The notes under the pieces: model-generated
Told to the model about the DNA's origin: nothing
Database searches by the model: none
What the model saw: only the letters and a program-made list of their open reading frames with translations
Position numbers and translations under genes: made by a program
Assembly (NCBI GenBank): GCA_009693745.1
Contig: SHWR01000019.1
Location: 1-19,417, forward strand
Direction: 5' to 3'
DNA from: Candidatus Fonsibacter sp.
GTDB lineage: Bacteria > Pseudomonadota > Alphaproteobacteria > Pelagibacterales > Pelagibacteraceae
Length of the DNA stretch: 19,417 nucleotides
Shown here: positions 1 through 8,116 of the stretch, one piece after another
Layout of the letters: the number at the start of each line of letters is the position of its first letter
Position numbering within the stretch: position 1 is the stretch's first letter

Positions 1-708
1 AGCATATAGTAAATAATATTTTTTAATATTAACTTTTTTTTTATTCAATATCTTATAATTAAAATCTTTTTTTTTATAAGAAACGCAATTGTTTATTGCG
101 GGACAAGTATTGCATCTTGGATTTTGTGGAGTACATATTAATGCTCCCAACTCCATTAATGCTTGTGCAAATTGGGAAAAGTTTTTTTCTGATTTAATTT
201 CTTTTAATTTTGCATAAATACTTTTTTTAAAGTTATTTTTATTATTTTTATAACCAAATAGTCTAGCTACAAATCTTTCAACGTTTCCATCTACGCCTAT
301 ATAATCTTTATTAAAAGCTATAGCCATAATAGCTGATGCCGTATAATCGCCTATCCCAGGAAAACTTTTTAAAATCTCAAAATCAGCAGGAAGTTTTCCT
401 TTATATTTTGATTGAATTATTTTTACAGTATTTAATAAATTTCTTGCTCTTGAATAATATCCAAGGCCTTGCCAAAGTTTATAAACTTTTTCTACTTTTG
501 TTTCTGATAACTTTCTAAGATTAGGGAACTCTTTTAAAAACTTATTAAAAAAAGGAATCACTGTTTTGACTTGAGTTTGCTGCAGCATAAACTCGCTAAC
601 TAAGACTTTATAAATTCTATCCTGAAAACCACGATATTTCCGCCAAGGCAAATCTCTGTGATGATTATCGTACCAAGCAAGAATTTTATTTGATAAAACA
701 TTTTTCAT
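1..708 (-). CDS. mutY: A/G-specific adenine glycosylase MutY (3' end outside the window)
   Basis: Base-excision repair glycosylase that removes adenine mispaired with 8-oxoguanine. The open frame runs from ATG at 708-706 to the window edge with no stop, so 236 residues are visible and the C-terminal NUDIX-like 8-oxoG recognition domain is missing. The order is the N-terminal catalytic segment SEFMLQQTQV with Glu39 as the expected catalytic acid, then a helix-hairpin-helix region (LWQGLGYYSRARNL about 78-91, FPGIGDYTASA about 116-126), then VDGNVERF with catalytic Asp140. A [4Fe-4S] loop follows with Cys192, Cys199, Cys202 and Cys208 in the family spacing C-x6-C-x2-C-x5-C. The start fits the family because the AWYD...LPWR segment follows within 12 residues. 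The next in-frame Met is residue 41, beyond the catalytic Glu. The start codon overlaps that of the divergent gene at 707. Confidence 0.95.
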   Translation of the reverse strand, partial: MKNVLSNKILAWYDNHHRDLPWRKYRGFQDRIYKVLVSEFMLQQTQVKTVIPFFNKFLKEFPNLRKLSETKVEKVYKLWQGLGYYSRARNLLNTVKIIQSKYKGKLPADFEILKSFPGIGDYTASAIMAIAFNKDYIGVDGNVERFVARLFGYKNNKNNFKKSIYAKLKEIKSEKNFSQFAQALMELGALICTPQNPRCNTCPAINNCVSYKKKDFNYKILNKKKVNIKKYYLLYA

Positions 709-1153
709 GGTGGTTAATAAATCTTCTAATAAATTATTTAATCAAGGTCTAAGACCTTTGCAAAGTTTATTACCAGAAAATTTAAAAAAAATACTTAAAA
801 AAGACGGCTTTATACATTTTGAAATAATTAAAAATTGGAAGAACATAGTTAGTGAAAAAGTTTTTAAAGATGCCACTCCTGTAAAAATTAAAAAAATTAA
901 TAATGAAAATATTCTCTCACTCAATGTTAATAAAAATATATTAATCGAAATCGAATACTCTAGAGACCAAATTATAGAAAAGGTTAATAGCTACTTTGGA
1001 TTTAACGCTATTAATAAAATACAAATTATTTCTAAGGAATCTTCTGTTGAATTAAAAAAAAAAAAGATTGTATTAAGCGATAATATTTTAAAAAAAATTA
1101 ATGAAATTAAAAATATAAATTTAAAAGAGATATTTTTAAAACTTTATAAATAA
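707..1153 (+). CDS. DciA-like protein (DUF721 family), probable replicative helicase loader
   Basis: A 148-residue protein with the DUF721/DciA pattern: an amphipathic N-terminus (about 12-35), a central KH-like segment with a conserved Trp (WKNIVSEKVFKDATPVKI, about 44-61), then strand-rich LSLNVNKNILIEIEYSRDQI and a lysine-rich tail. In other bacteria DciA binds DnaB and helps load it at the origin; that role is inferred here from family. It sits between mutY and a dsbA-like gene followed by smc, an order familiar in alphaproteobacteria. There is no internal Met, so ATG 707 is the only ATG start. The second codon, GTG at 710, is possible. No Shine-Dalgarno is visible upstream, where the DNA is the beginning of mutY. 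The overlap of the two divergent start codons is unusual. Confidence 0.75.
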   Translation: MVVNKSSNKLFNQGLRPLQSLLPENLKKILKKDGFIHFEIIKNWKNIVSEKVFKDATPVKIKKINNENILSLNVNKNILIEIEYSRDQIIEKVNSYFGFNAINKIQIISKESSVELKKKKIVLSDNILKKINEIKNINLKEIFLKLYK

Positions 1154-1158
1154 AAATT

Positions 1159-1764
1159 ATGATCATAATTAAAAATTACTTAAAAAAAATCTTAATTATA
1201 ATTTTTATTACATTATTTAGTTCTTTGTCGTATGGGAAAAATATTGAAGAAATATTTGTCGGCAACAAAAATGCAAAAGTAGAAATAAAAATTTACAGTT
1301 CATTTACATGCCCACATTGTGCTAATTTTCATAAAAATACTTATCCGAAATTATTAAAAGAATATGTAAATAAAGATTTAATAAAGATTAGTTTTATTGA
1401 TTTTCCGCTAGATATTCCTGCATTAAATGCATCAAAAATTGTTAGATGCTCAACAAAAGAATCGAGTATCTTGCTAATTGATGAGATTTATAAAAATCAA
1501 AATACTTGGTCATCTGGAGATAAGATACAAGAAATTAATAAAAAATTATTTTCTATAGCTAATAAATTTAATTTATCTGATGAAAAACTTTCTAACTGTT
1601 TAAAGGATCAAAAATTGGAGGATAAAATATTAAATGACAGAATTGATGGACAAAAAAAGTATGCTATTAATTCTACTCCTACTATTATTATTAATGAAAA
1701 AAAATTTGAAGAAAATCTTAATTTTGAAAATTTATCAAAAGAAATATCAAAGATATTAAAATGA
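1159..1764 (+). CDS. Periplasmic thiol:disulfide oxidoreductase, DsbA-like
   Basis: A 201-residue exported thioredoxin-fold protein. Residues 1-26 form a signal peptide (basic KNYLKK, hydrophobic stretch, then SSLSYG before the mature part). The active site is CPHC at Cys51-Cys54 within SSFTCPHCANFH, and the cis-proline loop is STPT with Pro174. A helical insert of about 100 residues between them is typical of the DsbA/DSBA-like thioredoxin_4 group. A second cysteine pair, Cys97 and Cys147, could form a structural disulfide. It would oxidise or isomerise disulfides in periplasmic proteins; the direction cannot be told from sequence. The start lies 5 bases after the preceding stop, and the TGA stop overlaps the smc ATG (ATGA at 1761-1764), so translation of the two is probably coupled. 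The same pairing with smc is common in alphaproteobacteria. Confidence 0.9.
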   Translation: MIIIKNYLKKILIIIFITLFSSLSYGKNIEEIFVGNKNAKVEIKIYSSFTCPHCANFHKNTYPKLLKEYVNKDLIKISFIDFPLDIPALNASKIVRCSTKESSILLIDEIYKNQNTWSSGDKIQEINKKLFSIANKFNLSDEKLSNCLKDQKLEDKILNDRIDGQKKYAINSTPTIIINEKKFEENLNFENLSKEISKILK

Positions 1765-4403
1765 AATTTAAAAAACTAGAAATAGTTGGTTTTAAATCTT
1801 TTGCCGATAGAACTCATTTGCTAATTGAAGATGGACTCACAGGAATTGTTGGTCCAAATGGCTGTGGAAAATCGAATATTGTAGAGTCTTTAAGATGGTG
1901 CATGGGCGAAACGTCTGCAAAAAGTCTTAGAGGTAGCGGAATGGAGGATGTAATTTTTTCTGGTACATCAAACCGTCCTTCAAAAAATATTGCTGAGGTT
2001 AATGTTCTTCTTGAAAATGACGAAAATATTCCTCAATTTAGAGATACTCCCGAAATAGAAATTAAAAGAAGAATAGAAAAAGACAAAGGTTCGAGTTACT
2101 ACATTAATGGAAAAGAAGTTCGAGCAAGAGATGTGCAAATATTATTTGCAGATCTTTCTACCGGAGCTCATTCTCCATCAATGGTAAGTCAGGGAAAAGT
2201 TGGTTCGTTGATCACTGCAAAACCTACTGACAGAAGAGCAATATTAGAGGAGGCTGCTGGCATTGGAGGTCTTCATGCTAGAAGACATGAGGCCGAGTTA
2301 AGATTGAACGCTGCTGAAAACAATCTAAAAAAAGCGGACGACATAATGAAACAAATTGAACTTCAGCTAAAGAATTTACTGAAACAGGCAGAAGAGGCAT
2401 CTAGATACAAAACAATATCTAATGATATTAAAAAAAATGAAGCTCTACTTTCTTATTTGAAGATTCAAGAAATTAATAAAGAACTTAAAGAAAGCCAAGA
2501 AGGATTAAATGAAATTGACGATGATATTAGCGCAGTAACAATTGAAAAAAATTATAGCAGTGAGCTGTTAGAAAGTGAAAATAAAAGAGTTAAGCCTTTA
2601 AGAAATGATTTTGCAGAAATTACAAGCAAACTACAAAGGTTAAACTTAGAATACGAAGATCTGTTTAAACAAGAACAAAGAACTAAAGAAGAATCAGAAA
2701 AACTTAGAGTTAATCTAAAAAATACTAATGATGATTTACAAGGCGAAAATATCAATATCAACAATGCTAATTCTAATATTAAGCGATTAACAGAAGAAAA
2801 AACTGAAGTACTAGAATTTGAAAAAACATATTACGAAATTGAGAATAAAACAAACAGTGACTTTAAAAAAATTTCAGAGGAATTAAGTCTTGAACAGAAA
2901 GCACTGGAAACTTTGTCGGAAAAAGTATTTGCAAATATTGGAAATACCGAAACTAAAACCGCAATTAATAACTATTTAAACTACTTTAAAGATTTTAGTT
3001 ACAATCAGTCTAAAATATTAAATGATATTATAAATAATTTTGAAAATATTGAATCTCTAAAAATTAAAGAAAATTTAAAAAATGTTTTAATTAGTTTTAA
3101 AGAGACATCTAAAAATATAGAAAATTTATATAATTTAATCAAAAAAGATGATGAGCAATTATCATCTTTTAATAAAGAAGATGTAAAGAACGAATTTACT
3201 CAAAAAACTTTTTTACTTAAAGAATTACAAGAAAAATATGCAATATTTTTAAGCAAGTACGAAACAATAAAAAATGACTCTATTAAAAGAAAAGAAAGAA
3301 TTAAGAGTATTGATACTGAAATAGATAACTGGCGCAATTTAGAACAAAACTCAATAACAAAATCAGAAAATCTTCTATCTCGATTAAAAAATATAGAAAA
3401 AGAAATCACAAAAATTCAAATAAAGCCAAGTGAAATTGGTGAGCAAAAAGGTTTTTATCAAGAAAATATAAAAAATACTGAAGAAGCTAGAGCAAAAATT
3501 AGTTCTGAAATTGAAATTGCAGAAAATAAAATCACAGAAATTAACAAAGTATTAACAGACATTAATGAGAAAGTTCTTGTCGGACGTGAAAAGAAAGTTC
3601 GGTTTGAAACTCTTATAGATAATCATAAGGTAAAGATTGCAGAGTTAGAAGATAAAGTTAAAGAAGATTTTAAATGTTCAATAGATGATCTTTTAAATAA
3701 AGAAGATAAATTGTCTATTCAGAAAACAAGTATTGAAAAAATGGAAGCTTCACTAAAAACTCTTAAGGACGAAAGAGATAATATGGGCGCTGTAAATCTA
3801 AGAGCAGATGACGAAACTAAAAATCTTGAAAATCAGATAAATAAAATGATGGAAGATAGAAAAGATCTTATGGGTGGAATATTAAAGTTAAAATCTAGCA
3901 TTAATGGACTAAATCAAAAAGGAAGAGAGAAACTAATTGATGCCTTCGACAAAGTGGGAAGAAAATTTAATGATGTATATACAAAATTATTTGGTGGGGG
4001 AAATGCTAGACTTGAACTAATAGAATCTGACGATCCTTTAGAAGCTGGTTTAGAATTATTAGTAAGCCCTCCTGGAAAAAAATTACAATCAATTACCTTG
4101 TTATCGGGCGGTGAACAGGCTCTAACCGCAATGGCGTTAATATTTGCAGTATTCTTAATTAATCCAGCACCAATCTGTATTTTGGATGAAGTAGATGCGC
4201 CATTGGATGATGCGAACGTTACAAGATTTTGTTCTCTTATAGAAGAACTTACAAAAATTACTGACACAAAATTCGTAATTATTACTCACCATGCTTTAAC
4301 AATGTCTAGAATGAATAGATTGTATGGAGTAACAATGGCTGAGAGAGGTGTGAGCCAACTAGTAGCTGTAAATTTAGAAAAAGCTGAAGAGATGGTAGCG
4401 TAA
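1761..4403 (+). CDS. smc: Chromosome segregation ATPase SMC, short form without a recognisable hinge
   Basis: ABC-type ATPase that organises and helps segregate the chromosome. Both head halves are intact: Walker A GPNGCGKSN (31-39, Lys37), the Q-loop in MVSQGKVG (Gln144), the ABC signature LSGGEQ (781-786), Walker B CILDE with Asp809/Glu810, the D-loop PLDDAN and the switch His843. Between them are two coiled-coil stretches, about 172-388 and 470-715. At 880 residues it is about a quarter shorter than the usual 1,100-1,200. The hinge is not recognisable: residues about 389-469 are helical and Asn/Lys-rich, with none of the glycine-rich dimerisation pattern expected. The frame is continuous, so this is not a frameshift artefact. 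The start overlaps the upstream stop (ATGA). The downstream gene begins 8 bases after the stop. It is SMC rather than RecN, RecF or Rad50: there is no CxxC zinc hook and both head halves match SMC. Confidence 0.93.
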   Translation: MKFKKLEIVGFKSFADRTHLLIEDGLTGIVGPNGCGKSNIVESLRWCMGETSAKSLRGSGMEDVIFSGTSNRPSKNIAEVNVLLENDENIPQFRDTPEIEIKRRIEKDKGSSYYINGKEVRARDVQILFADLSTGAHSPSMVSQGKVGSLITAKPTDRRAILEEAAGIGGLHARRHEAELRLNAAENNLKKADDIMKQIELQLKNLLKQAEEASRYKTISNDIKKNEALLSYLKIQEINKELKESQEGLNEIDDDISAVTIEKNYSSELLESENKRVKPLRNDFAEITSKLQRLNLEYEDLFKQEQRTKEESEKLRVNLKNTNDDLQGENININNANSNIKRLTEEKTEVLEFEKTYYEIENKTNSDFKKISEELSLEQKALETLSEKVFANIGNTETKTAINNYLNYFKDFSYNQSKILNDIINNFENIESLKIKENLKNVLISFKETSKNIENLYNLIKKDDEQLSSFNKEDVKNEFTQKTFLLKELQEKYAIFLSKYETIKNDSIKRKERIKSIDTEIDNWRNLEQNSITKSENLLSRLKNIEKEITKIQIKPSEIGEQKGFYQENIKNTEEARAKISSEIEIAENKITEINKVLTDINEKVLVGREKKVRFETLIDNHKVKIAELEDKVKEDFKCSIDDLLNKEDKLSIQKTSIEKMEASLKTLKDERDNMGAVNLRADDETKNLENQINKMMEDRKDLMGGILKLKSSINGLNQKGREKLIDAFDKVGRKFNDVYTKLFGGGNARLELIESDDPLEAGLELLVSPPGKKLQSITLLSGGEQALTAMALIFAVFLINPAPICILDEVDAPLDDANVTRFCSLIEELTKITDTKFVIITHHALTMSRMNRLYGVTMAERGVSQLVAVNLEKAEEMVA

Positions 4404-4411
4404 ATTAAATA

Positions 4412-4684
4412 ATGTCAGAGTTTGATGATCTTAAGTCTAGAATAGAGTTAATAAAAAAAAAATATAAAAAAGATAAAATACAAAAAAACAATAATTCCAT
4501 CGGTTCTGCATTTAAAATCAGTACAGAATTAGTAGCTGCAGTTTTTGTCGCAATTTTTATTGGTTGGTACATTGATAAATGGTTAGGAACTAAGCCAATT
4601 TTTTTAATAATTCTATTATTAGTTGGTATTGTTGCTGGCATATTTAATGTTATACGATCCGCAAAAATGATTAATAAAGACTAA
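4412..4684 (+). CDS. atpI: ATP synthase protein I (AtpI/AtpZ-type)
   Basis: A 90-residue membrane protein with a charged coiled N-terminus (1-30), two transmembrane helices (about 35-54 and 62-80) and a conserved turn GWYIDKWLGTKP between them. This matches the alphaproteobacterial F0F1-ATPase subunit I family, thought to help assemble the c-ring or supply Mg2+ but not essential in organisms tested. It leads the F0 operon: atpB starts 4 bases after its stop and smc ends 8 bases before its start. No separate promoter is evident, so it may be transcribed from the smc side or from within smc. Confidence 0.85.
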   Translation: MSEFDDLKSRIELIKKKYKKDKIQKNNNSIGSAFKISTELVAAVFVAIFIGWYIDKWLGTKPIFLIILLLVGIVAGIFNVIRSAKMINKD

Positions 4685-4688
4685 ATTT

Positions 4689-5423
4689 ATGGCAACAAAT
4701 CCAATGCAACAGTTCGAAGTTCATAAAATTGGACCTTCTTTATCTATAAATGGAATAGATATTTCTTTTACTAATTCAAGTTTATTTATGATGATTAGTA
4801 CAATTTTGATCATTACGTTCTTTATTCTGGGAACAAAAAAAGTGAGTATTATCCCAGGAAAAATTCAAATTCTTAATGAACTTGTATTCAATTTTATTTC
4901 AAAAATGATTAACGAAACTGTTGGCAGTGATGCAAAACCATATTTCCCATTTATACTAACTCTTTTTATCTTTATATTAACAATGAACATGGTTGGTCTA
5001 TTACCCTACTCATTTACAGTTACTAGCCAAGTAATCATTACATTTTTTTTTGCTATTATAATATTTATTGGAGTCACTATTGTCGGTTTTGTGAAAAATG
5101 GCTTGGGATTTTTAAAAATATTTGTTCCATCAGGTATTCCTGTTTTTTTATTACCCTTATTAGTAGTTATAGAAATAATATCTTTCTTAAGTAGACCTAT
5201 AAGTTTATCCGTTCGTTTATTCGCAAATATGCTTGCTGGTCATACTATGTTAAAAGTTTTTGGTGGGTTTGTTGTAAGTCTAGGCATCTTAGGTGGATGG
5301 TTACCTTTAAGTTTTTCTGTAGCATTAACAGCTCTGGAAATACTTGTGGCTTTTTTACAAGCGTATGTATTCGCAGTTTTATCGTGTATTTATTTAAACG
5401 ATGCATTACATATGCATCATTAA
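4689..5423 (+). CDS. atpB: F0F1 ATP synthase subunit a
   Basis: A 244-residue polytopic membrane protein forming the proton half-channels beside the c-ring. The essential arginine is in ISLSVRLFANMLAGH (Arg176, equivalent to E. coli Arg210). The last helix ALEILVAFLQAYVFAVL carries Glu217 and Gln224, the usual polar residues of the channel. About five or six hydrophobic helices are visible (31-48, 87-108, 113-135, 150-168, 192-232 as a pair). The N-terminus NPMQQFEVHKIGP is typical of alphaproteobacterial subunit a. The length is normal. It lies between atpI (4-base gap) and atpE (25-base gap). Confidence 0.96.
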   Translation: MATNPMQQFEVHKIGPSLSINGIDISFTNSSLFMMISTILIITFFILGTKKVSIIPGKIQILNELVFNFISKMINETVGSDAKPYFPFILTLFIFILTMNMVGLLPYSFTVTSQVIITFFFAIIIFIGVTIVGFVKNGLGFLKIFVPSGIPVFLLPLLVVIEIISFLSRPISLSVRLFANMLAGHTMLKVFGGFVVSLGILGGWLPLSFSVALTALEILVAFLQAYVFAVLSCIYLNDALHMHH

Positions 5424-5436
5424 AACTAACAAAAAA

Positions 5437-5442
5437 AAGGAG
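5437..5442 (+). promoter_or_regulatory. Strong Shine-Dalgarno for atpE
   Basis: AAGGAG lies 6 bases before the ATG at 5449, one of the few near-consensus ribosome sites in the window. It fixes the atpE start at 5449 rather than at the in-frame ATG at 5401, which lies inside atpB. A strong site fits the need for many c subunits per complex. Confidence 0.85.
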
Positions 5443-5448
5443 AAAAAA

Positions 5449-5676
5449 ATGGAAGTAGCAGCAGCAAAGTTAATAGGAGCGGGTCTTGCAGCAATAGCTT
5501 TAGGAGGAGCTGGTGTGGGTATAGGAACTATATTTGGTAACTACTTATCGGCAGCAATAAGAAATCCGTCAGCAGCTCAAAAACAATTTCCTACATTATT
5601 ATTAGGATTTGCATTGGCAGAGGCGACAGGTTTATTTGCTCTAGTTATTGCATTATTAATACTTTTTGCATTTTAA
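5449..5676 (+). CDS. atpE: F0F1 ATP synthase subunit c
   Basis: A 75-residue proteolipid that forms the rotating c-ring. Two helices (about 8-31 and 47-73) flank the polar loop AAIRNPSA (35-42). The ion-binding carboxylate is Glu58 in ALAEATGLF. The first helix has GGAGVGIG (19-26) with Ile25 where Na+-type rings carry Gln, and Glu58 is followed by Ala-Thr rather than Ser-Thr. Both features point to proton rather than sodium coupling (family knowledge). The start is chosen from the AAGGAG site; a longer frame from 5401 would add 16 residues encoded inside atpB and is rejected. The length matches alphaproteobacterial c subunits. Confidence 0.96.
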   Translation: MEVAAAKLIGAGLAAIALGGAGVGIGTIFGNYLSAAIRNPSAAQKQFPTLLLGFALAEATGLFALVIALLILFAF

Positions 5677-5710
5677 CTATTAAAAATAAATCTACGTCCT
5701 AAGTTAATTA

Positions 5711-6286
5711 ATGAAAAAAAATTTAATTTTTTTTATTCTTTCTTTATTTCTTGCGCAAGAAGTAATAGCAAAAGAAGGAATGCCTCAACTAAATCCTGAG
5801 TTCTGGCTATCTCAGATATTCTGGTTAATTATATTTTTTGGATTATTGTATTTTTTAATTCATAAATTCTTTAGTCCTAAACTTTTTTCTTTAATCGATA
5901 AAAGAGCCGATTTGTTAAGATCACTAATAAGTGAGACAGAAAATAATAAGAATCAAATTCAAAAATTAGATAATGAATATAATAAAATAATAGATGAGGC
6001 TAAAAAAAATTCAAAAGAAATTTCAGCAAAACTGAATGATGAATTTAATGAAAAAATATCTATTAAAAAAAAAGAATTTGAAAATTACTTAAATGCTGAA
6101 ACGACTAAAGTAGAAAATGATATTAATCATTTTAAACAACAGGCTCTAGATAACATTTCCGAAATTGCGTCTGAATTTTCAAAAGAACTTATTGAAAAAA
6201 TAACTGGAACAAAACCAAACGATAGTAATTTAAAAGCAATAATTTCAGAAATATCTAAAAAACAAAAAGAGAGTCGATATGTTTGA
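5711..6286 (+). CDS. F0F1 ATP synthase subunit b' (first of two b-type subunits)
   Basis: A 191-residue peripheral-stalk subunit. After a hydrophobic leader (residues 1-20, ending VIA) comes GMPQLNPEFWLSQIFWL, the usual b' signature, with one membrane helix about 33-50. A long charged coiled coil follows, about 60-170 (DKRADLLRSLISETE and onwards). The leader resembles a cleavable signal peptide; similar N-terminal extensions occur in other alphaproteobacterial b' proteins. Its last 8 bases overlap the next gene, the second b-type subunit, and the two would form a heterodimeric stator. No strong ribosome site is visible before the ATG. Confidence 0.9.
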   Translation: MKKNLIFFILSLFLAQEVIAKEGMPQLNPEFWLSQIFWLIIFFGLLYFLIHKFFSPKLFSLIDKRADLLRSLISETENNKNQIQKLDNEYNKIIDEAKKNSKEISAKLNDEFNEKISIKKKEFENYLNAETTKVENDINHFKQQALDNISEIASEFSKELIEKITGTKPNDSNLKAIISEISKKQKESRYV

Positions 6287-6776
6287 TGCAGCTTTCTGGG
6301 TAGCAATTTCTTTTGTAGCGTTTTGTTTAATACTTATTTATAAAAAAATTCCTCAACTTATTAACAAGTTATTAGAAGACAAGATAAATGAAATTAAGTC
6401 TGAAATTGAAAATACAAAAAATTTAAAAATAGAAAGTGAGAAATTGCTTAAAAAATATAAAAATAAAATTCAAGATGCGCATATCGAAAGCAAAGATATC
6501 TTGGATACTGAGAAAAGAGATGCAAAAATATTTATCAAAGAATCGGAAAATAAATTTGAACAATTAATGATTAATAAAAAAAAATCATTAGAACAAAAAT
6601 TAGAACAAATGAAAATCAAGGCAATAAAAGATATTCAGTATATTTCTAATAAAATTGCCTTAGAAGCAGTTAAAAAAATAATACTAGATCCAGCTAACAT
6701 TGATAAAATAAAAATTATTAATCAAAAAAATCTAGAAAAGACTTTTAATCAATTAAAACAAACAAAAATATCTTAA
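6279..6776 (+). CDS. atpF: F0F1 ATP synthase subunit b
   Basis: A 165-residue protein with one N-terminal membrane helix (about 5-21, AFWVAISFVAFCLILIY). A Lys/Glu-rich coiled coil follows for the rest of its length, ending with a segment resembling the delta-contacting tail (ISNKIALEAVKKII). It pairs with the b' subunit encoded just upstream, whose gene it overlaps by 8 bases. It is the last gene of the F0 operon. The F1 genes (atpHAGDC) are not in the window, consistent with the split F0/F1 loci usual in alphaproteobacteria. Its stop overlaps by 4 bases the stop of the convergent CDGSH gene, leaving no room for a terminator between them. Confidence 0.92.
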   Translation: MFDAAFWVAISFVAFCLILIYKKIPQLINKLLEDKINEIKSEIENTKNLKIESEKLLKKYKNKIQDAHIESKDILDTEKRDAKIFIKESENKFEQLMINKKKSLEQKLEQMKIKAIKDIQYISNKIALEAVKKIILDPANIDKIKIINQKNLEKTFNQLKQTKIS

Positions 6777-7006
6777 CTCTTAGAATGGGAACCATCACAA
6801 AATGGTCTGTTGTTTGTTTTTTTACAACTGCATAAAAAATAAGCCTTATTTTCGGCAACAGTAAATTTCATTGGTTGAAAATTCGTGCTTTTATGAGAGC
6901 CATCACAAAAAATTCCATTTTTGGAAAGACCGCATGCGCACCAATAATAATCTTTTCCAGTTTCTAAATTAATTTTTTTTGAATTTTTAATAATTTTTTC
7001 TTGCAT
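6773..7006 (-). CDS. Double-CDGSH iron-sulfur protein (MitoNEET/CISD3-like)
   Basis: A 77-residue soluble protein with two CDGSH motifs, each with the 3Cys-1His set for a redox-active [2Fe-2S] cluster: Cys23, Cys25, Cys34, His38 (CACGLSKNGIFCDGSH) and Cys59, Cys61, Cys70, His74 (CSCKKTNNRPFCDGSH). There is no membrane helix. Two motifs in one short chain match the bacterial and mitochondrial type-3 group (MiNT), which can act as a monomer. The function in bacteria is unsettled; electron or cluster transfer is the usual proposal. It is transcribed away from ispH across a 150-base shared upstream region and runs tail to tail into atpF. Confidence 0.92.
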   Translation of the reverse strand: MQEKIIKNSKKINLETGKDYYWCACGLSKNGIFCDGSHKSTNFQPMKFTVAENKAYFLCSCKKTNNRPFCDGSHSKS

Positions 7007-7104
7007 AATGATATAACATAAATTGTAATTTAATATATTTCAATAAACAAAAAACCAACTTTGATTAGATATGAATTCATACAATTTATTTATATTTATT
7101 AGTT

Positions 7105-7132
7105 TTGTCTCTATTAAACTTACTCATATAAT
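7105..7132 (+). promoter_or_regulatory. Probable sigma70-type promoter for ispH-thrB-rnhA
   Basis: TTGTCT (7105-7110) and a perfect TATAAT (7127-7132) are separated by 16 bases. Transcription would begin near 7139, giving a leader of about 17 bases before the ispH ATG at 7157. This is the clearest promoter-like sequence in the window, but AT-rich DNA gives many chance -10 boxes. Confidence 0.5.
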
Positions 7133-7156
7133 ACTAAATTAATTATTTAAAATTTA

Positions 7157-8116
7157 ATGGAAAAAAATAAAAAAAAAATTGTGAATATATTTTTAGCAAG
7201 TCCAAGAGGTTTTTGTGCTGGCGTAGATAGAGCTGTTGAGATTGTGAAAAAAACTATTCATAAATTTGGTACACCTGTTTATGTAAGGCACGAAATAGTT
7301 CACAATAAATTTGTAGTGAAAAGCCTAATATCGCAAGGAGCAATATTTATTGATGAGCTTTCTGAAATTAAAGATAAATCTAGACCTGTTATATTTTCAG
7401 CTCACGGAGTACCTAAAGAAGTAATTAATGAAGCGAAATTGAATAATATAATTTATATAGATGCCACATGTCCTTTGGTGACAAAAGTTCATAGAGAAGC
7501 TGAAATGTTAGCAAAGAATCAATTTAATATTATTTTTATTGGCCATAAAAATCATCCAGAAGTAATTGGAACTATGGGGCAAATAGATAATAATTATATT
7601 ACATTAATTGAAAATAAAAGTGATATAGAAAATTACTCTCCTAAAATTGAAAATAATAAATTCGCATATATAACTCAAACTACTCTTTCAGTAGACGACA
7701 CTTTGGAAATTATTTCTCAATTAAAAAAAAAATACCCCTCAATAAAAGAACCAATCAAAAGTGATATTTGTTATGCGACAACAAATCGTCAAGAAGCAGT
7801 TAAACAAATTGCAGGAAAATGTGATTTATTTTTAGTCGTTGGGAGCAGAAGCTCTTCCAACTCACAAAGATTGGTAGAAGTTGCAAAAAGATTCGGTTGT
7901 AAAGAAAGTATATTGATGCACTCTGATCAAGAATTGCCTATTGATAAAATTAAAAATTCCAAAAATATTGGCATTACTTCTGGTGCTTCAGCTCCTGAAA
8001 TATTAGTTGAGAATTTAATTAAAGAAATTAAAAGTATTACCGATATTAAATTTGAAGAAGTAGTTACTTCAGTTGAGAAAGTTTCTTTTAAACTTCCGAC
8101 AATGCTTATTAAATAA
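7157..8116 (+). CDS. ispH: 4-hydroxy-3-methylbut-2-enyl diphosphate reductase IspH (LytB)
   Basis: Last enzyme of the MEP isoprenoid pathway: it reduces HMBPP to IPP and DMAPP with an iron-sulfur cluster. The three cluster cysteines are Cys20 (SPRGFCAGV), Cys105 (DATCPLVTKVH) and Cys205 (DICYATTNRQ). Active-site residues expected of the family are present: His49 (HEIVHN), His83 (SAHGV), His133 and Glu135 (NHPEV) and Thr175 (QTTLS). The length of 319 residues is normal. No Shine-Dalgarno is apparent. It is first in a three-gene run; its TAA overlaps the next ATG by one base (TAATG). Confidence 0.97.
   Translation: MEKNKKKIVNIFLASPRGFCAGVDRAVEIVKKTIHKFGTPVYVRHEIVHNKFVVKSLISQGAIFIDELSEIKDKSRPVIFSAHGVPKEVINEAKLNNIIYIDATCPLVTKVHREAEMLAKNQFNIIFIGHKNHPEVIGTMGQIDNNYITLIENKSDIENYSPKIENNKFAYITQTTLSVDDTLEIISQLKKKYPSIKEPIKSDICYATTNRQEAVKQIAGKCDLFLVVGSRSSSNSQRLVEVAKRFGCKESILMHSDQELPIDKIKNSKNIGITSGASAPEILVENLIKEIKSITDIKFEEVVTSVEKVSFKLPTMLIK

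Noticed and set aside
336..518. 60-codon plus-strand ORF
   Set aside because: It lies wholly antisense inside mutY, whose catalytic and iron-sulfur motifs are clear on the other strand.
3914..4267. 117-codon minus-strand ORF
   Set aside because: It is the reverse of the smc C-terminal head (signature and Walker B region); conserved SMC motifs explain the open frame.
4405..4641. 78-codon minus-strand ORF
   Set aside because: It is antisense to atpI, which has family motifs and fits the operon spacing.
5401..5448. Upstream in-frame ATG for atpE adding 16 residues
   Set aside because: It lies inside the end of atpB, and the AAGGAG site at 5437-5442 is placed for the ATG at 5449, which gives a normal-length subunit c.
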